Below the pieces are notes generated by a model. That model saw nothing but the letters and a program-made list of their open reading frames with translations. It was not told the DNA's origin and searched no databases. The position numbers were made by a program, and so were the translations under genes. From positions 1 to 48,976 of the forward strand of contig DATKEG010000027.1 in NCBI GenBank assembly GCA_035544515.1: a stretch of 48,976 nucleotides of DNA. The letters are read 5' to 3'. Positions 33,309-40,948 of the stretch are shown here, one piece after another (position 1 is the first letter of the stretch; every line of letters begins with the position of its first letter). The stretch comes from DATKEG01 sp035544515. Lineage in GTDB: Bacteria > Acidobacteriota > Vicinamibacteria > Fen-336.

Positions 33309-35677
33309 CCTCGCGCCGCCTCCGCGGTCCGGCCCTGGCCCTGCTGCTGGCGCTCTTCGCCTCGGGATGCGGCGGCTGGCGGGCGTACCGCCAGGGGCAG
33401 CGCGAGGCCGAGCGCGGGAACTGGGACCTGGCCGTGGCCCGGCTGACCCTGGCCCTGCAGAGGGACCCCGACAACATCGGCTACCGGATCGCGCTCGAGA
33501 ACGCCCGCGTGCGCGCCAGCCGCTTCCATCACGACGAGGCGCGCAAGGCCCTGGCCGCCGAGAACCTCGACCGCGCGGCCGAGGAGCTGGAGATCGCCGT
33601 CAAATACGACCCGAGCAACAAGCTCGCCTCCGACGAGCTGGCCGTGCTGCGCGCCCGGATCCTGGCCCGGAGCGCGGAGCAGCAGCGGCTCTCCGAGTTC
33701 GAGACCATGCGCACGCGCGCGCAGGCCGTGCGGCTGCCCATCCCCATGCTCTCCCCGCGCAGCCCGGCCCCCATCGTGCTCCGGTTCGGGGACCAGAGCC
33801 TGCAGCACGTCTTCGAGGCCCTGGGCAAGGTCGCGGGCGTGAACATCCTCTTCGACCCGGACTTTCGCGACAAGAAGGTCAGCGTCAACCTCACGGGCGT
33901 CACCTTCCAGCAGGCGCTCGACCAGCTCACCTTCGGCAACCGGCTCTTCTACAAGGTGCTCGACCCGAACACGCTGATCATCGTGGGCGAGTCGCAGGCC
34001 AAGCGCCGGATCTACGACGACGTGCTCCTGCGCACGTATTACATCCAGAACGCCGAGACCAAGGAGATCGAGGCGGTGGTCAAGCCGCTCCTGGGCACCT
34101 CCGCCCGCATCGTCTCCAACCCCACGCTGGGCGCCATCACCATCGTCGGCACGCTCGACCAGCACGCGCTGGCCGCGCGCGTGGTCGAGCTCAACGACAA
34201 GGCGCGCGGCGAGGTGCTGGTCGAGGTCCAGATCCTGGAGGTGAACCGCACCCGGGTGAAGAACTACGGGATCGCGCTCTCGAACTACGACCTGGGGGCG
34301 ATCTACGCCCCGCACGGCGACCCGGGGGCGGAGGGCAATCCGCGCCTGCGCGCGCACATCCTGTCCTCGCTGAACCTGGCCGATTTCGTGGTGAACATCC
34401 CCACGGGGATCTTCGCGAGCTTCCTCCAGAACGACTCGAACGTCCGCATCCTGGCCGCGCCGAAGCTGCGGGCCTCGGAAGGCAAGCCGGCGGAGCTGAA
34501 GATCGGGACCGAGGTCCCCATCCCGGTGACCACGTTCCAGTCGGTCTCGCCCGGCGTGGGCAGCTTCTCGCCGGCGACGTCCTTCCAGTACCGCAACGTG
34601 GGCGTGAACCTGAAGCTCACGCCGCGGGTCAGCGCGGGCGGCGAGATCACGCTGGAGGTGGCCGCCGAGTTCAGCCTGCTCGGAGAGGACCGCAACGTGG
34701 GCAGCGAAGACAGCCCGCTCGTCGTGCCCACGTTCCTCACCCGGAACGTCCAGGGCATCCTGCGGGTGCGCGACGGCGAGACGAGCCTCATCGGGGGGCT
34801 GATCCTGGGCCGGGACGCCGAGACGATCAGCGGGATGCTCGGACTGCCCAGCATCCCGATCATCGGCAGGCTCTTTTCGGCCACGCAGACCAGCAAGGAG
34901 GACCAGGAGATCCTGATCTCCCTGACGCCCCACCTGGTCCGCGCGCCCAAGATCACGGAGTCGGACCTGACCACCCTCTACGTCGGCACCCAGGAGGCGG
35001 TGCGCGTACCCAGCGCGCGGCCGCCGCTGTTCGGGCCGGAAGAGCCCGCCGGAGGGGAGCCGCCGGCCGTGGCTCCGCCGGGGGGCACGCCGGTCACGGC
35101 CTCCCCGACACCGTCGCCCGATGCCCCGTCCGCTCCCGGGCCGACGGCCGCGCCGGAGGGGACGCCACCCGACGACGTCGAGGCCGATCCGCCCGCCGTT
35201 CCCACCCCCCCGGCCACGAGCACCGGCGCGGTCCCCGAGACGGCGGCCCCCTCGGTGCCGGCGGGCGGCTTGCGTCCGGTCGCGGCGGCCCTGAGCCCGG
35301 CCGACGCGACGCTCAAGGCGGGGGAGACGGCCGCGATCTCCCTGGTCATGATGAACGCGCGCGACCTGAACGGGCTCGAGTTCGTGCTGACCTACGACCC
35401 CGCGCTGCTCGAGGCCGTGGACGTCGCCCCGGGCACCCTGCTGACCCTCGACGGAGCGGCGGTCGGGATCGACCGCAGCCTCGAGGCCGGCCGGGTGCGC
35501 GCCCGGCTCACGCGCACGAGCGGCGTCGCGGGATCGGGCATGGTGGCCTCGGTCGCCTTCCGCGGCCTGCGCCCCGGCCCGGCCGTGATCACGGTGGAGT
35601 CGCTCACCTTCAGCACGATGACCGGCACGGAGCGCGCCGGAGTGACGGGGCCGGCCCGCCTCACGGTGACGCCATGA
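33305..35677 (+). CDS. gspD: Secretin with C-terminal cohesin domain
   Basis: A 790-residue outer-membrane channel protein. A lipoprotein signal (ALLLALFASGC, Cys22; Ala at -3 is slightly atypical) is followed by TPR-like repeats (24-115), N-domains with VNILFDPDFRDKKVSVNLTG split over strands, and RTYYIQNAETKEIEAVVKPL. The secretin core runs from about 290 to 555: ILAAPKLRASEGKPAELKIG, VGVNLKLTPRVS, GETSLIGGLI and LGLPSIPIIGRLFS. A Pro/Ala-rich linker (about 575-650) leads to a cohesin domain (655-790) with LKAGETAAISLVMMNARDLN and LEFVLTYDPALLE. TTG start with TTGA overlap. Confidence 0.92.
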   Translation: MTSRRLRGPALALLLALFASGCGGWRAYRQGQREAERGNWDLAVARLTLALQRDPDNIGYRIALENARVRASRFHHDEARKALAAENLDRAAEELEIAVKYDPSNKLASDELAVLRARILARSAEQQRLSEFETMRTRAQAVRLPIPMLSPRSPAPIVLRFGDQSLQHVFEALGKVAGVNILFDPDFRDKKVSVNLTGVTFQQALDQLTFGNRLFYKVLDPNTLIIVGESQAKRRIYDDVLLRTYYIQNAETKEIEAVVKPLLGTSARIVSNPTLGAITIVGTLDQHALAARVVELNDKARGEVLVEVQILEVNRTRVKNYGIALSNYDLGAIYAPHGDPGAEGNPRLRAHILSSLNLADFVVNIPTGIFASFLQNDSNVRILAAPKLRASEGKPAELKIGTEVPIPVTTFQSVSPGVGSFSPATSFQYRNVGVNLKLTPRVSAGGEITLEVAAEFSLLGEDRNVGSEDSPLVVPTFLTRNVQGILRVRDGETSLIGGLILGRDAETISGMLGLPSIPIIGRLFSATQTSKEDQEILISLTPHLVRAPKITESDLTTLYVGTQEAVRVPSARPPLFGPEEPAGGEPPAVAPPGGTPVTASPTPSPDAPSAPGPTAAPEGTPPDDVEADPPAVPTPPATSTGAVPETAAPSVPAGGLRPVAAALSPADATLKAGETAAISLVMMNARDLNGLEFVLTYDPALLEAVDVAPGTLLTLDGAAVGIDRSLEAGRVRARLTRTSGVAGSGMVASVAFRGLRPGPAVITVESLTFSTMTGTERAGVTGPARLTVTP

Positions 35678-36357
35678 GACGCCTTACACTGACGGCCGTG
35701 CGTGCCGCCATCGTGGCCGCCCTGGTGGTGGCTCACCTGGGCTGCCAGGCCATCCTGACCGCGCCGGGCAACGCGACCATGACGATCGTCGTCAACCCCC
35801 CGTTCGTGCCGGCCCACGGCGGGGTGTCCGTCGTCTCGGCGCTGCTGATCGAGACCTCGATCGGGACGCCGGTGGCGGACGGGACCGTCGTGCAGTTCTT
35901 CACGGACCTGGGCCGGATCGAGGAGCAGGGCCGCACGAACGACGGCGTGGCCCGGGTCAACTTCGTCTCGGACGCGCGCTCCGGCACGGCCACGGTCACC
36001 GCCGTTTCGGGCGCGGTCAGCGGCACGGCCACCATCGAGGTGGGCAGCATCCTGCCCGCCCTGGTCGTGGTGACCGCGGCGCCGCAGCGGATCCTGGAGT
36101 CGCGCTCGAGCCAGGTCGTGGCGGTCGTGCTCGACGTGAACGGGAACCCGGTCCCGAACGTGCCGGTGTTCTTCGGCGTGGACGGGGCCACGGAGTTCAT
36201 GGAGAGCGGCGGCCAGGCCGTCTTCACGGATAATGACGGGCGGGCGCGGGACGTCCTGCGCACGCGTCATCCACGAGATGGCGGGTTCCTGTCCGTGGTG
36301 GTCAGGGCGACGGCGGCCAACGGCGTAGAGGGCACGACGACGGTGTTCATCAATTGA
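35674..36357 (+). CDS. Putative lipoprotein with two Ig-like domains
   Basis: A 227-residue exported protein. The signal MRRLTLTAVRAAIVAALVVA is followed by HLGC, a weak lipobox with Cys24. Two Big_1/invasin-type Ig-like domains follow: ADGTVVQFFTDLGRIEEQGR then TNDGVARVNFVSDARSGTATVT, and NGNPVPNVPVFFGVDGATEF then FTDNDGRARDVLRTRH. They suggest an extracytoplasmic adhesion or scaffold role at the secretin. ATGA overlap with the secretin gene and TTGA overlap with the transglycosylase gene place it firmly in the operon. Confidence 0.78.
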   Translation: MRRLTLTAVRAAIVAALVVAHLGCQAILTAPGNATMTIVVNPPFVPAHGGVSVVSALLIETSIGTPVADGTVVQFFTDLGRIEEQGRTNDGVARVNFVSDARSGTATVTAVSGAVSGTATIEVGSILPALVVVTAAPQRILESRSSQVVAVVLDVNGNPVPNVPVFFGVDGATEFMESGGQAVFTDNDGRARDVLRTRHPRDGGFLSVVVRATAANGVEGTTTVFIN

Positions 36358-37004
36358 AGCGCGCCTTCCTGGCGTTCGCGCTGGCCGGCCTGGGCGCCGC
36401 CGCCGCCCCGGCGCGCGCCGAGATCGCCCTGCTCGCGAACGGCCAGACCTTCAAGGTGGACCGCCACCGCGCCGACGGCGACCTCCTCTGGCTCACCCTG
36501 CGCGGCGGGGGCGAGATCGCGCTTCCCGCCGGCCACGTGCGCGGGTTCGTGCCGGACGAGGTGATCGAGGAGGTCGAGACGGCGGCGTCGAAGGCGGCGG
36601 GCGCCACCGCGGGCGCTCCCGAGCTGCGGCGGCTCGCGTCCCTTGCCGCGCGCCGCCACGGGCTCGACCCCGAGCTGGTGCTGGCCGTGGCGAACGTCGA
36701 GTCCGCTTTCCGGCCCAGGGCCGTCTCGCCCCGGGGTGCGCAGGGGCTGATGCAGCTCATGCCGGGCACGGCGCGGGACCTCGGCGTGGCCGACCCGTTC
36801 GACCCCGCGGCCAACCTCGACGGCGGCACGCGCTACCTGCGCGACCTGCTCGCGAAGTATGACGGAGACCTGCCCAAGGCGCTGGCCGCCTACAACGCCG
36901 GCCCCGGCGCCGTGGCCCGCCACCAGGGCGTGCCGCCCTACAAGGAGACGCGGGACTACGTCCGGAAGGTCCTGCGCCGCTACCAGCCGGCCCCGCGGGA
37001 ATGA
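36354..37004 (+). CDS. Exported lytic transglycosylase (SLT domain)
   Basis: A 216-residue peptidoglycan-cutting enzyme. After a signal peptide (KRAFLAFALAGLGAAAAPARA) comes a small beta domain (EIALLANGQTFKVDRHR). The SLT domain follows: RRHGLDPELVLAVANVESAF with catalytic Glu116, SPRGAQGLMQLMPGTARDLG, and LAAYNAGPGAV near the end. It would open the cell wall for the secretion apparatus. TTG start at 36354 overlapping the previous stop. Confidence 0.93.
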   Translation: MKRAFLAFALAGLGAAAAPARAEIALLANGQTFKVDRHRADGDLLWLTLRGGGEIALPAGHVRGFVPDEVIEEVETAASKAAGATAGAPELRRLASLAARRHGLDPELVLAVANVESAFRPRAVSPRGAQGLMQLMPGTARDLGVADPFDPAANLDGGTRYLRDLLAKYDGDLPKALAAYNAGPGAVARHQGVPPYKETRDYVRKVLRRYQPAPRE

Positions 37005-37600
37005 CGCGCGTCGGGCCTGCGGAAGCCGGCTTCTCGCTCGTGGCCGCGGCCGCCTCCATCACCATCATGCTGGTGCTGATGGGCGTGGCCATGCCGAGCT
37101 GGAGATACGTGATGCAGAACGCGCGCGAGGAGGAGCTCCTCTTCCGCGGCACGCAGATCGTCGAGGCCATCGAGCGCTACCAGAAGAAGCACGGCAGCGC
37201 CCCGCCGGTGTCGCTGGAGATGCTCGTCAAGGGCAAGTTCCTGCGCAAGGAGTACAAGGACCCCATGACCCAGAAAGGGGAGTGGCGCTTCATCCGGCCC
37301 GGCGAGGCGATCGTCCAGCCGCCGGGCGCGGGCGAAGTGCGGCCGGGCCGCCCCACCCCGACGCCCGCGGCCACGCCCCGCTCCGGCTTCGGCTCGTCCT
37401 CCCCACGCGGTCCCCTCGGTCCCTTCATCGGCGTGGCCAGCACCAGCACCGACCAGAGCCTCCGCGTCTTCAACGGCCGCACGACGTACGACCAGTGGCT
37501 GTTCATGGTGGGCCACCCCCGCATCGTGGGCAAGGACATCCACGCGCGCACCCTCCCCGGAGTCCGCGTCCCCCGCGACAATCCCCAGCCCCGCCGCTAG
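37001..37600 (+). CDS. Minor pseudopilin lacking Glu5
   Basis: A 199-residue pilin-like protein. The motif EAG|FSLVAAAAS places Ala, not Glu, at position 5 of the mature protein, a hallmark of tip pseudopilins such as GspK. The helix ITIMLVLMGVAMPSW follows. The globular region begins like the other two (GTQIVEAIERYQKKHGSAPP, FLRKEYKDPMTQKGEWRFI) and then has a Pro/Ser-rich insert and a C-terminal unit (YDQWLFMVGHPRIVG). Last gene of the operon; its ATG overlaps the transglycosylase stop. Confidence 0.85.
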   Translation: MTRVGPAEAGFSLVAAAASITIMLVLMGVAMPSWRYVMQNAREEELLFRGTQIVEAIERYQKKHGSAPPVSLEMLVKGKFLRKEYKDPMTQKGEWRFIRPGEAIVQPPGAGEVRPGRPTPTPAATPRSGFGSSSPRGPLGPFIGVASTSTDQSLRVFNGRTTYDQWLFMVGHPRIVGKDIHARTLPGVRVPRDNPQPRR

Positions 37601-37609
37601 CGGACGGCC

Positions 37610-37638
37610 TTGACCCGCGCCGGAGAGGCTCGCAGAAT
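37610..37638 (+). promoter_or_regulatory. Promoter for the cyanophycinase-like gene
   Basis: -35 TTGACC (37610-37615), a 17-bp spacer and -10 CAGAAT (37633-37638). The leader would be about 75 bases. Confidence 0.5.
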
Positions 37639-37719
37639 ACGGAGTCGTCCGCCGCCTCCCTCCTTCCCCGGCCCGGGCCGGGGCCGTATCTCGGGCGAGC
37701 GGGCCGTGGAGGAGGTCAC

Positions 37720-38721
37720 CTGGTCCGCTCGCGCACAGGGCGTCTTCCGGGCGTGCTCGGGACGCTGGCGGCCGTGGCCGCCCTGGCCGCTCCGGCCGAG
37801 GCCAAGGTCACGCGCTACCTGACGGGCAACCCCGCGGACGTGAGCCCGCCGTTGTTCGGCCCCGCCCACGCCCTCGGGGGCGGCGGCACGGACGTGGACG
37901 AGGCGCTGCAGTGGCTGATCGACCAGGTGCGCGGCTGCACGGGTTGCCCGGCCACGGTGGACGTCGTGGTGCTGCGGGCCTCGGGAGCGGACGGGTACAA
38001 CGAGTACATCTACGGGATGAACGGGGTGGACTCGGTGGAGACACTGGTCATCACCAGGGCCCGCGACGCCGACACGGCGGCCGTCGAGGCGGTCGTCCGC
38101 AACGCCGAGGTCGTCTTCTTCGCGGGCGGCGACCAGTGCAGCTACGTGGAGAACTTCAAGGGCACGGCCGTGGAGCTGGCGGTGGAGTCGGTCTATGCGC
38201 GCGGGGGCGGCGTGGGAGGCACGAGCGCCGGCCTCGCCGTGCAGTCCGAGTTCGTGTTCGACGCCTGCCGGGGCACCATCCTCTCGGAAGAGGCGCTCGA
38301 GGATCCCTACGACCGGCGGGTGAGCTTCACCTACGACCTGTTCGACTGGGCGCACCTCGACGGGATCGTCGCCGAGAGCCACTTCACCGCCCGCGACCGC
38401 ATGGGCCGCGCCATGGTCTTCGCGGCCCGGCAGATCCAGGACGGCCGCGCCCAGGCCGCGTTGGCCGTCGCCGTGGACGAAGCGACCTCGCTCGTCGTGG
38501 ACCGCGGCGGCGTGGCCACCGTCATCGGCGAGGGCGCCGCGTACTTCATCCTGGCCGACCACCCGCCGGAGGTCTGCCAGCCGCGCACGCCGCTCACGTA
38601 CTCGAACTACAAGATCTGGCGCGTGGAGGCGGGCGGCCGGTTCAACCTGCGGAACCGGCCGTCGGCGGGCTACTACCGGCGCAGCGTGGACAACGGCGTC
38701 ATCACCGCCGACCCGTATTGA
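37720..38721 (+). CDS. Exported cyanophycinase-like S51 peptidase
   Basis: A protein of about 333 residues with a signal peptide ending in LAAPAEA. Family S51 signatures are all present: FFAGGDQ, GGTSAG with the nucleophile Ser, and ESHFTARDRMGR with the active-site His. Cyanophycinases split cyanophycin (Arg-Asp polymer) into dipeptides; exported forms digest polymer released by other cells. The start is uncertain: CTG at 37720 gives a signal peptide with basic residues and lies 3 bases after AGGAGGT; GTG at 37753 gives a shorter, uncharged one. No cyanophycin synthetase is nearby. Confidence 0.8.
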   Translation: MVRSRTGRLPGVLGTLAAVAALAAPAEAKVTRYLTGNPADVSPPLFGPAHALGGGGTDVDEALQWLIDQVRGCTGCPATVDVVVLRASGADGYNEYIYGMNGVDSVETLVITRARDADTAAVEAVVRNAEVVFFAGGDQCSYVENFKGTAVELAVESVYARGGGVGGTSAGLAVQSEFVFDACRGTILSEEALEDPYDRRVSFTYDLFDWAHLDGIVAESHFTARDRMGRAMVFAARQIQDGRAQAALAVAVDEATSLVVDRGGVATVIGEGAAYFILADHPPEVCQPRTPLTYSNYKIWRVEAGGRFNLRNRPSAGYYRRSVDNGVITADPY

Positions 38722-38805
38722 ACCGGAATGCGGCCCCTCCGGCTGCGTGAGGCTGCGAGTGAAACCGGCGCGCCGGGATACGCTCCGCCTGCGGGGCCGG
38801 AGTCT

Positions 38806-39531
38806 CTAGAACGTGTCGGGGTCGGATTGGGGCGGGGGTTGGGGCGTCGTCTGCTGGGGCGGCGCCTGCGGGGTGGGGACCTGCGGCAGCACGGGCACCG
38901 GCGCGAAGGGCGAGACCGGGTAGGCGGGCGCGGCGGCCCCGGTGCCCGGGACCGGCGCCTCGGCCGACGGCACTGAGGGCTGGAAGACGCCGGGGAGACC
39001 CGGCCGCATGGGGCCCGGCCGCATGCGCTCGAGGCGCTCCCGCGCCCGGCCGGGCAAGGCCTCGAGCGCGGGCTCGTCCTCGTCGTCCATCGGCTCCTCT
39101 TCGAACAGCTCGTCGGGCGGCGGAGGCCGCGGTCCGCGGAACGGCAGCGCCGGGGCCGCCACACGCACGGGAGCCGCCACCGAGGGCGCCCTCGTGACGA
39201 CCAGGAGCGTCTTCACCTGGTGTCCGGTCCGATCGAGCAGGATCGCGTAATTGACGCCCAGGCCCTCCAGCACGGAGAGGACCGCCTGCGCCGGCGTCGC
39301 CGCCTGTACGGCCGCCGTCACCAGGTGGCGCGGGGGAGCGCCGTCGTAGGTCACTTCCATGCGCGTCTGGCGGGCCAGAGAATCGAGCACGTCCGAGAGC
39401 GGGGCGCTCCGCGCGTTGAGGTCCACGTAGCCCCCGTTCACCGCCACCGTCACCTCGGCGGCGGCCGGACGGGTGGCCAGGATCGCCACGGCGGCGATCA
39501 GCCCCAGCCGTGCGCTCGCGTGCCGCCGCAT
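38806..39531 (-). CDS. Exported STN-domain protein with acidic/proline-rich tail
   Basis: A 241-residue protein. After a signal peptide (RLGLIAAVAILATRPAAAEV) there is one secretin/TonB short N-terminal (STN) domain: VDLNARSAPLSDVLDSLARQ, MEVTYDG, AAVQAATPAQAVLSVLEGLG and NYAILLDR. The rest is low-complexity: an acidic stretch (EEEPMDDEDE) and a long Pro/Gln tail. No secretin or TonB barrel follows, so it is a free STN module that could interact with the secretin encoded 3 kb away. ATG 39531 is chosen for the TGGACA/TACAGT promoter ending 8 bases upstream; in-frame starts at 39552 and 39570 are alternatives. Confidence 0.68.
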   Translation of the reverse strand: MRRHASARLGLIAAVAILATRPAAAEVTVAVNGGYVDLNARSAPLSDVLDSLARQTRMEVTYDGAPPRHLVTAAVQAATPAQAVLSVLEGLGVNYAILLDRTGHQVKTLLVVTRAPSVAAPVRVAAPALPFRGPRPPPPDELFEEEPMDDEDEPALEALPGRARERLERMRPGPMRPGLPGVFQPSVPSAEAPVPGTGAAAPAYPVSPFAPVPVLPQVPTPQAPPQQTTPQPPPQSDPDTF

Positions 39532-39539
39532 CCTTAGAC

Positions 39540-39569
39540 ACTGTACGGCCATCGCCCGGGCCGTGTCCA
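39540..39569 (-). promoter_or_regulatory. Promoter for the STN-domain gene, probably leaderless
   Basis: On the minus strand, -35 TGGACA (39564-39569), an 18-bp spacer and -10 TACAGT (39540-39545), 8 bases before the ATG at 39531. Confidence 0.45.
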
Positions 39570-39585
39570 CTCCCGGGAAGGCCGG

Positions 39586-40809
39586 CTAATCGGCGGTGAG
39601 CCGCGCCCTTTGCACGCCGGGAGCCTCCACGGCGTCGAGCAGGGCCAGCGCGTGTGAGCGGACCTCTTCGAAGGCCGGGCGCAGGGCCGCGGACAGGGGC
39701 TCCGGGGGAGGCGGCTGGATCGTGAGCGGGTTGACGAACACGCCGTCCTTGAGCGTGCGGTAGTCGAGGTGGGGCGCCGTGGACAGGCCGGTCGACCCGA
39801 CGTTGCCGATCAGCTCGCCCTGCTCGACGCGCTGCCCGCGGCGGACCTTGATGCGCGAGAGGTGCCCGTAGAGCGTCTGGAACCCGCGGCCATGGCGGAG
39901 CTTCACGACCTTGCCGTATCCGCCGTGCCAGCCCGCCTGGGTCACGACGCCGTCGGCCGCCGCGCGCACCGGCGTGCCCGCCCGCGCCGCATAGTCCACC
40001 CCCAGGTGCGGGCGGAAGCGCTTGAGGATCGGATGGAACCGGGCGCGGGTGAAGCGCGAGCTGATGCGGCTGAACTTCAGCGGCGAGCGCAGGAACGTCT
40101 TGCGCAGGGGCACGCCTTCCGGCGTGTAGTACTCGGGCCGGCCGGAGCCGGTGAAGCGCACGGCGCGGATGGCCCGCTCTCCCCGCATCAGCTCGGCGGA
40201 GAGGATGGGGCCGTAGCGCGAGAACCGGCCGTCGAGGTACATCTTCTCGACCACCACCCGGAACGAGTCGCCCTTCTGCAGCTCGGTGTTGAAATCCACG
40301 TCCCATTCGAAGATCTGCGCCAGGTCCAGCGCGAGCTGCGGCTCCTCGCCCGCCTCGCCCACGGCGCCGAACAGGCTGGAGGTGATGAGGCCGGCCGCGC
40401 TCTCCGTCCGCGTCTCGTAGCTCTTGGTGTGGAGCTGCGCCTCCAAGCCGTCGCCGTTGCGGCGGACCTGCAGGGTGCGCAGCTCGTCGATCACGTAGCT
40501 GAACGCGAGCAGGCCCTCCGCTCCCACCGTGACGTCGAAGGCGTTGCCCACGGACAGGCGCGCCAGGTCGTAGATCGGGCGCGCCACGCGCACGAGGTCG
40601 TAGACGCCGCGGGGGGTGAGCACGTCGCCGATCGCCTTCTCGAGCGTGCCGTTGCGCGCGACGTTGCCGCGCAGCACGGTGACGGACACGGGAGCGGCGG
40701 CGAGGACGGGAGCGGCGGCGAGGGAGACGGGGCCCGGGGGATCGATGACGACCAGGTGCTGGGGCAGCAGCAGGAACGCCAGCGTAGAGATCCCACTGAC
40801 TCGTCTCAT
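39586..40809 (-). CDS. M23-family cell-wall peptidase
   Basis: A 407-residue exported or membrane-anchored endopeptidase-like protein (N-terminal ISTLAFLLLPQHLVVI). A middle region with LALDLAQIFEWDVDFNTELQKGDSF is typical of MepM/Csd3-type M23 proteins. The peptidase domain has zinc ligands His268 and Asp272 (HLGVDYAA), His316 (YGHLS) and His347 in APHLDY; the third zinc ligand of the usual HxH motif is Asp349 instead of His. Activity is therefore uncertain. ATG 40809 is chosen because GAGGTGG lies just upstream. A strong promoter lies 55 bases further up. Confidence 0.88.
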   Translation of the reverse strand: MRRVSGISTLAFLLLPQHLVVIDPPGPVSLAAAPVLAAAPVSVTVLRGNVARNGTLEKAIGDVLTPRGVYDLVRVARPIYDLARLSVGNAFDVTVGAEGLLAFSYVIDELRTLQVRRNGDGLEAQLHTKSYETRTESAAGLITSSLFGAVGEAGEEPQLALDLAQIFEWDVDFNTELQKGDSFRVVVEKMYLDGRFSRYGPILSAELMRGERAIRAVRFTGSGRPEYYTPEGVPLRKTFLRSPLKFSRISSRFTRARFHPILKRFRPHLGVDYAARAGTPVRAAADGVVTQAGWHGGYGKVVKLRHGRGFQTLYGHLSRIKVRRGQRVEQGELIGNVGSTGLSTAPHLDYRTLKDGVFVNPLTIQPPPPEPLSAALRPAFEEVRSHALALLDAVEAPGVQRARLTAD

Positions 40810-40863
40810 CCGGACCACCTCGCTTCTCGAAGGCCGGACCGACACCGGCACGAATTGGCCGTG

Positions 40864-40891
40864 AGTATACAAAACGATACACAGCGGTCAA
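40864..40891 (-). promoter_or_regulatory. Strong sigma70 promoter for the M23 peptidase gene
   Basis: On the minus strand, -35 TTGACC (40886-40891), a 16-bp spacer and -10 TATACT (40864-40869), each 5 of 6. The leader is about 50 bases and carries a Shine-Dalgarno sequence. Confidence 0.6.
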
Positions 40892-40948
40892 GGAGTTTCT
40901 CCCTGTTGCGGGACGTTCTGTGGCGCCGCGCACGGAACGGACAAGAAC

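Noticed and set aside
35260..35677. Cellulosome locus based on the cohesin domain
   Set aside because: No dockerin, scaffoldin or glycoside hydrolase cluster is seen; the cohesin belongs to the secretin.
38722..38805. Terminator between the convergent cyanophycinase-like and STN genes
   Set aside because: Only a 7-bp complementarity (CGGCCCC/GGGGCCG) separated by about 60 bases; no compact hairpin or T-run.
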